Source of the DNA: Apopatosoma sp963618495
GTDB taxonomy: Bacteria > Bacillota > Clostridia > Oscillospirales > CAG-272
Direction: 5' to 3'
Length of the DNA stretch: 64,000 nt
NCBI GenBank assembly: GCA_963618495.1
Contig: CAVESF010000008.1
Coordinates: 3,489-67,488, forward strand
Below, piece by piece: positions 41,578 to 50,766 of this stretch. The notes below the pieces were generated by a model. The model had not been told where the DNA came from, ran no database searches, and saw only the letters and a program-made list of their open reading frames with translations. The translations under genes and the position numbers were made by a program. Each line of letters begins with the position of its first letter. Position 1 is the stretch's first letter.

Positions 41578-42741
41578 TTACGCATTGTAGAGCGGACTCA
41601 TGTCGCGCAGTCTCTGAATGATGGGCGGCAGTTTCTCAAGGATATAGTCCACATCCTCGTCTGTCGTCTCATGCGAGAGGCTGAGACGGAGCGAACCGTG
41701 CGCCTTTTCGTGAGGAAGACCTATCGCAAGCAGAACATGAGAAGGCTCGAGAGAGTTGTTCGAGCAGGCAGAGCCTGTGGAGGCGCATATGCCGCAGGAA
41801 TCGAGCAGAAGAATCATGCTCTCGCCCTCTATGAAATCAAATGAAATATTGACATTTCCGGGAAGTCTCTGTGTGGGATGACCGTTAAGTCTTGTATCGG
41901 GAATCTTCGCGAGAATCTCACGGATGAGTCTGTCGCGCATGGCGGCGACTCTCTCAAGGTCGGGCATCTGCTCGCAGGCGAGCTCAAGTGCCTTTGCGAG
42001 AGCAACGGCGTATGCCACATTTTCCGTGCCGGAACGCTTGCCCTTTTCCTGACCGCCGCCCTCTATGAGATTGCGGATGCCGACGCCCTTGCGTATATAA
42101 AGGAAGCCCGTGCCCTTCGGCGCGTTTATCTTATGACCGGAGCAGGAAAGCATATCTACTCCCAGCTCGTGAATATTTATCTTCTCATGGCCGACAGCCT
42201 GAACGGCATCGGTGAAGAAGAGAACTTTCTTTTCTTTTGTTATTTTTGCTATTTCGGCGATAGGCATAACTGTGCCTATCTCGTTATTTGCGTACATTAC
42301 GGCGACAAGCGTCGTATCGTCGCGTATAGCGTCGCGCACTGCCTCGGGAGAAATCATGCCGTACTCATCGACATCGAGGTATGTCACCTCAAAGCCCTCT
42401 TTTTTCAGCGCCTCCATAGTATGGAGAACGGCGTGATGCTCAACCTTTGTCGTTATCAGATGCTTGCCCTTTCTTATATTTGCGTATGCCGCTCCTCTTA
42501 TTGCCCAGTTATCGGATTCCGTGCCGCATGAAGTAAAGTATATTTCGCCCGCGTCACAACCCATCAGAGAAGCAATTTTTGCTCTCGCCACGCTCAGCGC
42601 CTCCTTGGCATTCTGACCGAAGCCGTATATGCTCGAGGGATTTCCCCAGCATTCCGTAAGATAAGGCTTCATCGCCTCGATAACCCTCGGGTCGGGCTTC
42701 GTCGTAGCCGCATTGTCTGCGTAAACAAATCTTTTTTCCAA
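41578..42741 (-). CDS. iscS: Cysteine desulfurase, IscS/NifS family
   Basis: A 387-residue PLP-dependent aminotransferase-fold enzyme that takes sulfur from cysteine. Diagnostic features are the N-terminal YADNAATTKPD, the PLP Lys in SGHKINAPKG, and the sulfur-accepting Cys in STGSACSNNS on a long mobile loop (group I type). It would supply sulfur to IscU and to MnmA next door. 28 bases separate it from rnhA. Confidence 0.95.
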   Translation of the reverse strand: MEKRFVYADNAATTKPDPRVIEAMKPYLTECWGNPSSIYGFGQNAKEALSVARAKIASLMGCDAGEIYFTSCGTESDNWAIRGAAYANIRKGKHLITTKVEHHAVLHTMEALKKEGFEVTYLDVDEYGMISPEAVRDAIRDDTTLVAVMYANNEIGTVMPIAEIAKITKEKKVLFFTDAVQAVGHEKINIHELGVDMLSCSGHKINAPKGTGFLYIRKGVGIRNLIEGGGQEKGKRSGTENVAYAVALAKALELACEQMPDLERVAAMRDRLIREILAKIPDTRLNGHPTQRLPGNVNISFDFIEGESMILLLDSCGICASTGSACSNNSLEPSHVLLAIGLPHEKAHGSLRLSLSHETTDEDVDYILEKLPPIIQRLRDMSPLYNA

Positions 42742-42769
42742 GTTTTACACATCCTCTCTCTGTGCTTTG

Positions 42770-43207
42770 TTATATGAATTTTTCCGCCTGCGCGACAGCT
42801 TCCCTGTCGCACCGCTCGTTGTATTCGTGTCCGTCGTGTCCTTTTATCCAGACAAACCTCAGCCTGTGCATCTCGGAGAGAGAAAGCAGCCGCTCCCAAA
42901 GGTCGGTATTCAGCGCCGTTTTTCCGTCGCTCTTTTTCCAGCCCTTTTCTTTCCATCCGCGTGCCCAGCCGAGCTTCATCGCGTCCACGACATATTTCGA
43001 GTCGGAATAAACCGTCACCTCGCAGGGCTCGCGGAGAATCTCCAGTCCGCTTATCACGGCGCGCAGCTCCATGCGGTTGTTTGTGGTATTTGCCTCTCCT
43101 CCCGAAACAAGCTTTTCCTTGCCCTTATACTTCAGTATGCAGCAGAAACCGCCCGCTCCCGGGTTGCCTTTGCAGGCACCGTCGGTATACATATCAACTT
43201 CTTTCAA
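42770..43207 (-). CDS. rnhA: Ribonuclease HI
   Basis: A 145-residue RNase H that removes RNA from RNA-DNA hybrids. It starts at TTG 43207 with GGGAGG eight bases upstream. Catalytic acidic residues are at D9 (YTDGACKGNPG), E47 (NRMELRA), D69 (YSDSKYV) and the C-terminal Asp in ERCDREAV. Length matches bacterial type I RNase H without an N-terminal hybrid-binding domain. First gene of a unit that continues into iscS-iscU-mnmA. Confidence 0.95.
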   Translation of the reverse strand: MKEVDMYTDGACKGNPGAGGFCCILKYKGKEKLVSGGEANTTNNRMELRAVISGLEILREPCEVTVYSDSKYVVDAMKLGWARGWKEKGWKKSDGKTALNTDLWERLLSLSEMHRLRFVWIKGHDGHEYNERCDREAVAQAEKFI

Positions 43208-43240
43208 GCGGCAAACCTCCCATGCTTATTCCAACATTGT

Positions 43241-43269
43241 ATTATAACGCGGGTTTTTCGATTTTACAA
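43241..43269 (-). promoter_or_regulatory. Promoter of rnhA-iscS-iscU-mnmA
   Basis: On the minus strand TTGTAA (43269-43264), 17 bases, TATAAT (43246-43241), about 34 bases upstream of the rnhA TTG. Confidence 0.7.
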
Positions 43270-43318
43270 TATTTTTTTGATTTTTTTTGCAGAATTTACA
43301 GTTTTTTCATTTTTGCCG

Positions 43319-44362
43319 TCACAGCATGCGGCAAAAATCATCGAAATCCAGCACTACGGTCTTTCCTCTGTCCGCGCTTTCTCTCGCGCAGAGGGCGAGA
43401 TATGTGGAATAGAAGCTGCCCATAGCCGATACTCTGCCGGGAATTCCTGTTTCAATCTCGTTTATAAATTCATCGAAAATACTGCCGGATTTTCCGTATT
43501 CCTTCGCTTCCCTTTCGCCGTTTTCGTCGGTGATATAGACCTTGCCCGCACGAATCTCCATGATACCGTGTTCGCCGACGGCGCGTATGCGGTCGTCGCC
43601 GTGAGTCGGCGCTCCCGCGGGGCGCAGATAGTCTGCGGAAACGGAAACTATCTCTCCCCTGCTTCCGCGGAAAAGACATATCGCATCCGTTTCCAGCGTG
43701 CCGTTGCCGCCGTTTGCGGCTCTGCTCTGCCTTGCCGTCACCTCGGTGAAATGCAGACCGAAAAGCCGCCATGCCCAATCTATGGCATGTATCGCCACCC
43801 AAGGTATCGTGCCGCCGTATAGCTCGCGCTCGGAATAGAACTCTTCCCTCTTGCCGAGCTTGTATGATTTCTGCGCATTCACGAGCCGGATTTCGCCGAG
43901 ATCGCCGCTCGCGGCTGTCTTCCATGCCGTCATGAAATGCGGCTCGTCGAGTATTCCGAACATTCCGCAGAGGCAGACCCTTTTCCTGTCGTATTTTTCG
44001 AGCATCTCTTTCGTATTGACATTGTGATACTCACGCATCACAAGCCGAAGTCCGTCAAGCGATGTCGCTATCGGCTTTTCTATGAAAACATGCTTGCCGC
44101 GGCGCAGAGCCTCTGCGGCAAATTCCGCATTATAGCCCATGAACGAATTTATTATCACTATATCCGAGGACGCCTTTTCCAGCATCTCGGCATAGTCCTC
44201 ATACAGCGGCACATCGAAGCCGAATTTCTGAAAATGCTCGCGCGTGGTATTCTTTTCCCTGCGGTCGCCCATGCATATCCCCGTGAAGCGAAAACCCGCT
44301 CTTTTTGCCGCCTCGAGTGCGTATTCGTAATGACCCGATGAACCGACCTGAATAATATTCAT
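43319..44362 (-). CDS. Gfo/Idh/MocA-family oxidoreductase
   Basis: A 347-residue NAD(P)-dependent sugar-derivative dehydrogenase. The N-terminal Rossmann fold lacks the usual GxGxxG but has VGSSGHYEYALEAAK at residues 6-20, and EKPIATSL at about 96-103, the Gfo/Idh signature with the catalytic-region Lys. The C-terminal alpha/beta domain has WVAIHAIDWAWRLFG, supplying the conserved His-Asp pair. Substrate cannot be predicted. Last gene of the zapA to rarA run, starting 9 bases after rarA. Confidence 0.82.
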   Translation of the reverse strand: MNIIQVGSSGHYEYALEAAKRAGFRFTGICMGDRREKNTTREHFQKFGFDVPLYEDYAEMLEKASSDIVIINSFMGYNAEFAAEALRRGKHVFIEKPIATSLDGLRLVMREYHNVNTKEMLEKYDRKRVCLCGMFGILDEPHFMTAWKTAASGDLGEIRLVNAQKSYKLGKREEFYSERELYGGTIPWVAIHAIDWAWRLFGLHFTEVTARQSRAANGGNGTLETDAICLFRGSRGEIVSVSADYLRPAGAPTHGDDRIRAVGEHGIMEIRAGKVYITDENGEREAKEYGKSGSIFDEFINEIETGIPGRVSAMGSFYSTYLALCARESADRGKTVVLDFDDFCRML

Positions 44363-44371
44363 AGCATCACC

Positions 44372-45628
44372 TTATTTTTTCTTTATCTGCGCCCAGTATG
44401 CTGCGGCGGCACTTTCCGCCTTGTTTTCGCCGAAGCGATAATATTTCCGCTCCTTTAAGTCGAGCGGCATATAGCTCTGCTCGACATAATGATTCGGATA
44501 ATCGTGCGGGTATTTGTAGTTCTGTCCCTTATCGCCGATATTTTCCCCGTCGAAATGCACATTCTGCACGCATCTCGGCACCTCGGTGCCTCTGCCCGCG
44601 TTCACATCCTCAAGCGCGGCATAGTAGCCGAGATAGGATGAATTTGACTTCGGCGCGGTCGCCAGCATCACCGTGGCATGAGCAAGCGGAACAGCCGCCT
44701 CGGGAAGCCCGAGCTCACGCGCGCTCTCCACGCAGGCGCGCGTTATCGCCGCCGCCTGAGAATACGCCAGCCCTATATCCTCGCTCGCTATGACCTGTAT
44801 TCTGCGGCAGGCGGAAATGAGGTCGCCTCCCGCAAGCAGCTTGGCAAGGTAAAAGAGCGCGGCGTCGGGGTCGGAGCCGCGTATCGACTTCTGAAAAGCC
44901 GAGAGCAGGTCATAGTGTCCGTCGCCCGCCTTGTCAAAGCCCGCCATGCCCATTATCTCGGGCAGGAATGCACGGATATTCTCTTCCGTTATCCCGCCGC
45001 ATACTCTGTAGACATTTTCGAGCAGGTTAACCGCGCGGCGCGCATCTCCCGAAGCCGCCGCGGCTATCATGGAGAGGGCGCCTTCTTCGCGTCCTATCTT
45101 TTTGCCGTCCTCTTCCTCCATAACGCTCACGGCACGCTCGAGTGCGCCCGTGAGCGCCTCCCGCGAAAGCGGCTTGAACTCAAAAACGGCACTGCGCGAG
45201 AGCACTGCGGGATAAACATAAAAATACGGATTTTCCGTAGTGGAAGCGATGAGCGTTATCCTGCCGTCCTCGATAAATTCAAGCAGGGATTGCTGCTGTT
45301 TCTTATTGAAATACTGAAGCTCGTCCAGATACAGCAGTACGCCGCCGGAGCCCATGAGCGACGAGGTATCGGCGATAACCTCCTTTATATCGGAAATGCC
45401 CGCCGTAGTCGCATTGAGCTTGTGGAGCGTTTTTCCCGCCGCCTCGGCAATGATATTTGCCACGGTGGTTTTTCCCGTTCCCGATGGACCGAAAAATATC
45501 ATATTCGGGATATAGCCGCTCGCTATCATCGAGGCAAAAATACCCTTCTCGCCGAAGAGCTTAGGATCTCCCGCGACATCGGAGAGACTTTTCGGTCTTA
45601 TTCTGTCCGCCAAAGGCTGATTTACCAT
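44372..45628 (-). CDS. rarA: Replication-associated recombination protein A (RarA/MgsA)
   Basis: A 418-residue AAA+ ATPase acting at stalled replication forks. Walker A FGPSGTGKTT (about 48-57), Walker B LLYLDELQYF (about 99-108), sensor 1 STTEN and the C-terminal MgsA domain (HYDLLSAFQKSIRGSDPDAAL, ASEDIGLA and the terminal NHYV-type motif PHDYPNHYV) are intact. Member of the zapA-U32-maf-nth-rarA run. Confidence 0.95.
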   Translation of the reverse strand: MVNQPLADRIRPKSLSDVAGDPKLFGEKGIFASMIASGYIPNMIFFGPSGTGKTTVANIIAEAAGKTLHKLNATTAGISDIKEVIADTSSLMGSGGVLLYLDELQYFNKKQQQSLLEFIEDGRITLIASTTENPYFYVYPAVLSRSAVFEFKPLSREALTGALERAVSVMEEEDGKKIGREEGALSMIAAAASGDARRAVNLLENVYRVCGGITEENIRAFLPEIMGMAGFDKAGDGHYDLLSAFQKSIRGSDPDAALFYLAKLLAGGDLISACRRIQVIASEDIGLAYSQAAAITRACVESARELGLPEAAVPLAHATVMLATAPKSNSSYLGYYAALEDVNAGRGTEVPRCVQNVHFDGENIGDKGQNYKYPHDYPNHYVEQSYMPLDLKERKYYRFGENKAESAAAAYWAQIKKK

Positions 45629-45647
45629 AAAAAACTCCGTTTTTTCA

Positions 45648-46283
45648 TCAGATTTTGCATTTCAAGCCCGAAAACGGGCAGGATTCGCATTTCGGCTTTC
45701 GCGCGTCGCATGTATCCCTGCCGAACTGCACGAGTCTGTGGCAGAAATCCGACTGCTTCTCCGGTGCGACAATTGCCGAGAGCGTGCGCTCCACCTTTTC
45801 CGGCACTTTGCTTTCGCAAAGCCCGAGCCGATTTGAAATGCGTATGCAATGCGTATCGGCGACTATCGCGGGCTTGCCGTAGACATCGCCGAGTATGAGA
45901 TTTGCTATCTTTCTTCCGACGCCCGGGAGAGTCAGAAGTTCCTCCATGCTGTCGGGAACCCTGCCTCCGTATTTCTCCGTGATTATCGCGGAAAAATCGC
46001 GTATATTCTTCGCTTTCACCTTGTATACTCCGCAGGAATAGACGAGCTTTTCTATCTCCTCAAGCGGCGCCGCCGCCATAGCCGCAACATCGGGAAAATG
46101 CCTGAAAAGCTCGCGGCAGACTATATTCACCCTCGCGTCGGTGCACTGCGCCGAGAGCCTGCCCATGACGAGAAGCCGCCACGGATCGCCGCCGGATTCA
46201 AGCGCACAGACGGCATCGGGATATATTTTTTCGAGCTCGGCGACGACATACGCCACGCGCGCTTTTTTCTCTTTTTCAGTCAT
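45648..46283 (-). CDS. nth: Endonuclease III (Nth)
   Basis: A 211-residue base-excision DNA glycosylase/AP lyase. The helix-hairpin-helix LPGVGRKIANLI carries the catalytic Lys (about residue 120 region), the catalytic Asp is in VADTHCIRISNRLG, and the [4Fe-4S] loop shows CDARKPKCESCPFSGLKC near the C-terminus. Normal length. 4 bases from maf and 19 from rarA. Confidence 0.95.
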   Translation of the reverse strand: MTEKEKKARVAYVVAELEKIYPDAVCALESGGDPWRLLVMGRLSAQCTDARVNIVCRELFRHFPDVAAMAAAPLEEIEKLVYSCGVYKVKAKNIRDFSAIITEKYGGRVPDSMEELLTLPGVGRKIANLILGDVYGKPAIVADTHCIRISNRLGLCESKVPEKVERTLSAIVAPEKQSDFCHRLVQFGRDTCDARKPKCESCPFSGLKCKI

Positions 46284-46287
46284 ATCG

Positions 46288-46881
46288 TCACTCCGACATA
46301 TCGAAAACCGATATTCCGTATTCCCTTTTCAGCATATCGCAGAAAAGCGGCACGGGAAAGCCCATTATATTATAGTAGTCGCCCTCTATGCTCTCGACAA
46401 GCGCCGAGCCGATCCCCTGAATGGCATACGAGCCCGCCTTGCCCATCGGTTCGCCCGAGGCGACATATTTTTCTATATCGGATTCGCTGTAGGCACGCAT
46501 TTTCACTCTCGTGCGCGCACTCTTGCACAGGGTCTTGCCGCCTCCGATGAGCGTGAGTCCCGAGTAGACATCGTGATACGAATCGGCAAGAAGCTCCAGC
46601 GTGACACGAGCGTGCATTTCGCTCTCGGGCTTACCTATGATATGCCCGCCGTAAACGACAACGGTATCGCAGGCGATGATGAGCGTATCGTCGCCCGCAT
46701 ATTTTTCCTTAACCGCATCTGCTTTTCTGCGCGAGAGCGTGCAGACATAGTCCCATGGCTTCATCTCTTCGTCGCAGGTCTCGTCCGCATCGGGCGAGCA
46801 TATTTCAAAATGCAGTCCGAGTCTCCCGAGTATTTCTTTTCTTCGCGGCGATGACGATGCGAGAATTATTTTTTTAAACAT
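46288..46881 (-). CDS. maf: Maf-type nucleoside triphosphate pyrophosphatase
   Basis: A 197-residue house-cleaning pyrophosphatase that hydrolyses non-canonical or free UTP/dTTP-type nucleotides. The signature ASSSPRRKEILGRLG is at residues 8-22, the catalytic acidic region reads IIACDTVV (about 68-75), and the distal motif GKAGSYAIQG is present. It sits between a U32 peptidase-family gene and nth. Confidence 0.94.
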   Translation of the reverse strand: MFKKIILASSSPRRKEILGRLGLHFEICSPDADETCDEEMKPWDYVCTLSRRKADAVKEKYAGDDTLIIACDTVVVYGGHIIGKPESEMHARVTLELLADSYHDVYSGLTLIGGGKTLCKSARTRVKMRAYSESDIEKYVASGEPMGKAGSYAIQGIGSALVESIEGDYYNIMGFPVPLFCDMLKREYGISVFDMSE

Positions 46882-46887
46882 ACTTCC

Positions 46888-49005
46888 TCACTTCGGCGAG
46901 GAAAGGCGGCAGAATTTTCCGCCGTAGCTCTCGCCTTTTTCCGTAATTCCGATTATGCGGTCTGTTTCTGCGCGGCTCTCGGATGTGAATATATAATGAT
47001 AAAATTCGCAGTCCATACCGCTCTTCTTATCGCCCATATAGACGGGAACGCTGTTGAATATCACATTTCTGTGCTTATATTCGCGCACCATCGGGAATTT
47101 CACCCCGAGCCTGTCGCAAAGGTATGAAAACCTGTGCGTATCGCAGTAGCGGCAGGCGGATACCGGCGGCAGTTTCGCGCCGCATATCTCCCTTATCGCG
47201 CATTTTTCGAGCGTCATCACGGGGAGCGCACCGTAGATTATCTGCCCGCGCGGTATCACGGCGACAGGCGATTTTCTCGCCTCGCTCGAAACAATAAAGC
47301 GATCCAACCCGATATCCGCCATCTCCGCGGCGCTCTCGCCGTTGCATATGCCGAGGCGCAGGTCTCCGCAGGCTTCAAAACCGAGTCTCTTCGCCGTCGC
47401 GACCTGCCAGAGATTCGTTATCAGCGCATAGCGGCAACCCATCTCCGCCGCCTTTTCCGCCGCGGCGATGACCTCCGCGAGCTCATGCGAAAATGCTACG
47501 GGTGGAAAAGCCACGCCGATATTTGCCGCAGGATTTTCCAGCTTCGCATACTGCATGAGCGGCACATAAATGCGCTCGAAATAAACCTTTGCCGCTTCCG
47601 TTATGCTGTCGGCATAGACGAAATACGCCGTTTTTCCGTGTGCGTCTGCTTTTTCGCCCGCAAAATTCACTTTTCCCGCCGATTCCGTCAGCGATGCCGA
47701 TGCCGCCTTCGGCATATCGCTCTTTTCGAGTGGCTTTCGCCCTCCGAGAGCCACCGCGTCAAGTCTCTCACAGAGAGCGCGGCGGAGCGCGTTTATCTCC
47801 GAGAGCGGAAAATGTGCATTCTCCGCTCCCGTTATTTCCGTTTTTTGTGCGCGGTAGATTGTAGCCCCGAGCTTGGAGAGATTCTCCTCCATGCGGCTCT
47901 GCGGTATCGCCGGATAGTCCGCATCCGGCGCGTTTTTGCCTGCGACAGAGGCGCATATCTCCTCGTCGCCGCGGTATGCCGTGCCATGCAGCACAGGCGG
48001 GCGGTCGGCATAAAATTGCGCCTTTATCCGAAGCGGAAGCTTTCGCTCGCCTGTATATTTTCCGCTACCCTGCGCGGTGCTTGCGCGTTTGTCGTCCTCG
48101 GTACGCACGCCAAGCATGGAAGAATCTATCTTTTCCGTGAAATATCCGTCGGTAAAGCCCGAGCGCGAGAAAAGCCGCGCGAGAGCTTCCATCTCATCTG
48201 CCGTCGCGTTTCTGCCCTCATCGAGCAGGCGACGGTATATTTTCACCACGCCGTAAACATAATCGGCGCTCTTCATTCTGCCCTCGATTTTCAGCGAAGC
48301 CGCACCCGAAGAAATAATCTCCTCAATATGAGAAGCAAGGCACAAATCCTTGAGCGAAAGCGGATATCCCTGCCCTTTTCCGCAGGAATACGGCAGGCGG
48401 CACGGCTGTGCGCACTGCCCCCTGTTTCCGCTTCTGCCGCCGATAACAGAGCTGAAAAGGCACTGCCCCGAGGCACTGACGCAGAGTGCGCCGTGAATGA
48501 ATATTTCCACCTCTATCGGCGACTTTTCGCAGAGCGCCTTTATATCGGCAAGCGAAAGCTCGCGCGGCGCCACCATGCGGAAAAAACCCATCTCCGAGAG
48601 CACCCGCGCACTCATTTCGTTCTGCCCAGTCATCTGAGTGCTCGCGTGTATCTCTGTCTCGGGATAAACCGAGCGCAGTATACGCGCAAGCCCGATATCC
48701 GCCGTTATAAAGGCATCGACGCCGAGATTGTAAAGCCCGCGTGCCGTCTCCGCCGCCGCATATACCTCGCCGCCGTAGAGCTGCGTATTGAGCGTGACAT
48801 ATGTTTTCACGCCGAGCCTGCGGCAATACGATATCGCCTCCGCAAGCTCGCTGCCGTCGAGGTTCTTCGCATTCATGCGCGCATTGAAAGCGCCGACTCC
48901 GAAATATACGGCATCGGCTCCCGCGGAAACTGCAGCATAAAGAGCCTCGGCGGAGCCTGCGGGAGCAAGAAGCTCGGGCAGGCGGGCATTTTTCTTGCCG
49001 GTCAT
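46888..49005 (-). CDS. U32 peptidase-family protein, RlhA-like
   Basis: A 705-residue two-domain protein of the U32 family with the N-terminal TIM-barrel-like core (LLAPAGSAEAL at 11-21, YFGVGAFNARMNAKN) and the signature EIFIHGALC...CLFSS...NRGQCAQPCR (about 167-203), where Cys ligands bind an Fe-S cluster. E. coli RlhA and TrhP in this family hydroxylate rRNA C2501 or tRNA U34 rather than cut protein. The length and the DUF3656-like C-terminal half favour the RlhA branch, but the substrate is not proven. It overlaps zapA by one base. Confidence 0.88.
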   Translation of the reverse strand: MTGKKNARLPELLAPAGSAEALYAAVSAGADAVYFGVGAFNARMNAKNLDGSELAEAISYCRRLGVKTYVTLNTQLYGGEVYAAAETARGLYNLGVDAFITADIGLARILRSVYPETEIHASTQMTGQNEMSARVLSEMGFFRMVAPRELSLADIKALCEKSPIEVEIFIHGALCVSASGQCLFSSVIGGRSGNRGQCAQPCRLPYSCGKGQGYPLSLKDLCLASHIEEIISSGAASLKIEGRMKSADYVYGVVKIYRRLLDEGRNATADEMEALARLFSRSGFTDGYFTEKIDSSMLGVRTEDDKRASTAQGSGKYTGERKLPLRIKAQFYADRPPVLHGTAYRGDEEICASVAGKNAPDADYPAIPQSRMEENLSKLGATIYRAQKTEITGAENAHFPLSEINALRRALCERLDAVALGGRKPLEKSDMPKAASASLTESAGKVNFAGEKADAHGKTAYFVYADSITEAAKVYFERIYVPLMQYAKLENPAANIGVAFPPVAFSHELAEVIAAAEKAAEMGCRYALITNLWQVATAKRLGFEACGDLRLGICNGESAAEMADIGLDRFIVSSEARKSPVAVIPRGQIIYGALPVMTLEKCAIREICGAKLPPVSACRYCDTHRFSYLCDRLGVKFPMVREYKHRNVIFNSVPVYMGDKKSGMDCEFYHYIFTSESRAETDRIIGITEKGESYGGKFCRLSSPK

Positions 49006-49265
49006 TATTTCTTGCCGCCGTCAGATTTCTTTTCGTCCTTTTTCGGAGCATCCTCCATCAGGGATTTCAGACGGTAGTTTTCATCGAGCAGATCAAGCGC
49101 GCATACTATAGCCGCCTGAAGCTTCGATACACCGGCTCCCGAGAGTGCATAATAGTTTATCTTCTTTGAGAGTTCGTGCGCGAGATGCTGAACATATCTG
49201 GGGTCATCTTCACTGCGGAGCTTCAGTTCCTCTCCCGCGATATCGAGCGTGTAAAGTCTTTTCAT
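49005..49265 (-). CDS. zapA: Cell division protein ZapA
   Basis: An 86-residue protein that stabilises FtsZ protofilaments. The N-terminal strand (LYTLDIAGEELKLRSEDDP) and the helix YVQHLAHELSKKINYYALSGAG are typical, followed by a coiled coil and a Lys-rich tail. First gene of a six-gene unit ending at 43319. GGAGG lies just upstream of the ATG. Confidence 0.87.
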   Translation of the reverse strand: MKRLYTLDIAGEELKLRSEDDPRYVQHLAHELSKKINYYALSGAGVSKLQAAIVCALDLLDENYRLKSLMEDAPKKDEKKSDGGKK

Positions 49266-49306
49266 GGTAACCTCCGTATTTTTCTTTATTTCTTTTTCAA
49301 AAACGA

Positions 49307-49335
49307 TTGAAAAAAGTGCGGAAAAATTGTATAAT
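49307..49335 (+). promoter_or_regulatory. Promoter of thiI
   Basis: TTGAAA (49307-49312), 17 bases, TATAAT (49330-49335). The resulting leader of about 125 bases contains an inverted pair around 49347-49375 but no known riboswitch. The divergent zapA promoter must overlap this region (a weak TATAAT on the minus strand lies near 49380). Confidence 0.65.
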
Positions 49336-49464
49336 GATTTCAGGACACGGCAAAACAGCCGAAAAAAGTCCCGTTTTGTCTATTATAATATATTTTTGCG
49401 ATTTATGGAATAGGATTTTTAAATTTTCCCGAAAAATTTATCATCCCGAAAGGAAAAATGACAA

Positions 49465-50637
49465 ATGAAAGAAATAATTCTCTGCAAATACGGCGAAATC
49501 ACGCTCAAAGGAGCTAACCGTTCCCATTTTGAGCACCTGCTGAAAAACGAGCTTGTCCGCCGCACGGCGCAGTTCGGCAAATTCAAAATTTACTATATAC
49601 AGAGCACGGCATATATCGAGCCGCTTGAGGAGACCTGCGATATTACGGGAGCATACGAGGCGGCAAAAAATACTTTCGGCGTTTCTGCCGTCAGCCGCGC
49701 GATAGAGTTACCCAAAGATATGAACGCCATACTCGAGGCGGCAGGCACGGTGTTTATGCCCTATCTTTCGGGCGCGCGCACATTCAAGGTTGAATCCAAG
49801 CGCTCCGACAAAAGATTTCCGCTCACCTCACCCGAAATTGCCGCCGAGGTCGGCGCGGCTATACTCGAAGCCTCTGGCGGTGCGCTCAAAGTCGATGTGC
49901 ACGAGCCGCAGGTCTGCGTCAGAGTTGAGATACGCGATTTCGCCGCATATATCTGCGCAGGTCAGGAACGCGCCGTCGGCGGCATGCCGACGGGCTCAAA
50001 CGGCAAGGGTCTTCTGCTCCTCTCGGGCGGTATCGACAGCCCCGTCGCCGGCTTCATGATGGCAAAGCGCGGTGTGCGCATAGATGCGATGCACTTCGAG
50101 AGCTTCCCCTATACAAGCGAACGCGCAAGACAAAAGGTTCTCGACCTCGCCGCCAAGATTGCGGGCTATGCGGGCGAGATACGCGTTCATATCATCTCCG
50201 TCACACATATTCAGGAGGTTCTGCGCGACAGTTGCAATGAGGACTATTTCACCCTGCTCCTGCGCCGCTTCATGATGCGCCTTGCGGAGCGCACGGCAAA
50301 TAAATTCTCATGCGATGCGCTGATAACGGGAGAGAGCATCGGTCAGGTGGCAAGCCAGACGATGAAAGCGCTCCTCGTTACGGACAGCGTCGTGAATATG
50401 CCTGTTTTCCGTCCCGTCATCGGCATGGATAAGGAAGATATAATAAAAATTTCACGCAAGATAGATACATTCGAGACCTCCATTCTTCCCTACGAGGATT
50501 GTTGCACCGTTTTCACGCCCGCTCATCCGCGCACCCAGCCCGAGATTTGCAAGGTTGAACACGAAGAAGCGCGTGTCGATGTCGCCGCTCTCGAAGAAGA
50601 AGCCTTTGCCACGCTGGAAACAGTCATAATTAAATAA
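49465..50637 (+). CDS. thiI: tRNA 4-thiouridine synthase ThiI
   Basis: A 390-residue enzyme making s4U8 in tRNA. The N-terminal ferredoxin-like and THUMP domains span about 1-165. The PP-loop LLSGGIDSPVAGFMMAKRG lies at about 186-204, with CNEDYFTLLLRRFMMR further on. It lacks the C-terminal rhodanese domain of E. coli ThiI, as is usual in Bacillota, so sulfur must come from a desulfurase such as the IscS encoded at 42 kb. Confidence 0.95.
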   Translation: MKEIILCKYGEITLKGANRSHFEHLLKNELVRRTAQFGKFKIYYIQSTAYIEPLEETCDITGAYEAAKNTFGVSAVSRAIELPKDMNAILEAAGTVFMPYLSGARTFKVESKRSDKRFPLTSPEIAAEVGAAILEASGGALKVDVHEPQVCVRVEIRDFAAYICAGQERAVGGMPTGSNGKGLLLLSGGIDSPVAGFMMAKRGVRIDAMHFESFPYTSERARQKVLDLAAKIAGYAGEIRVHIISVTHIQEVLRDSCNEDYFTLLLRRFMMRLAERTANKFSCDALITGESIGQVASQTMKALLVTDSVVNMPVFRPVIGMDKEDIIKISRKIDTFETSILPYEDCCTVFTPAHPRTQPEICKVEHEEARVDVAALEEEAFATLETVIIK

Positions 50638-50695
50638 TATATCTGCCCTGTTTTTGTGATATTTGCAACATATTTAATATTTTGACTCATTTCCG

Positions 50696-50724
50696 TTGAC
50701 AAAGAGGCTTCAAGGTGATAAAAT
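50696..50724 (+). promoter_or_regulatory. Promoter of the MinD-like/MGS-like pair
   Basis: TTGACA (50696-50701), 17 bases, TAAAAT (50719-50724), about 37 bases ahead of a GAGGGAGGCG ribosome site for the ATG at 50767. Confidence 0.75.
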
Positions 50725-50766
50725 AATAAAAGAGTTGTCAGAAAAATGTGAGGGAGGCGATTTTTA

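Noticed and set aside
47134..49077. Long open frame on the plus strand opposite the U32 gene
   Set aside because: It is antisense to a clearly conserved gene and its translation is Arg/Cys/His-rich with no recognisable fold, a shadow of GC-biased codon usage.
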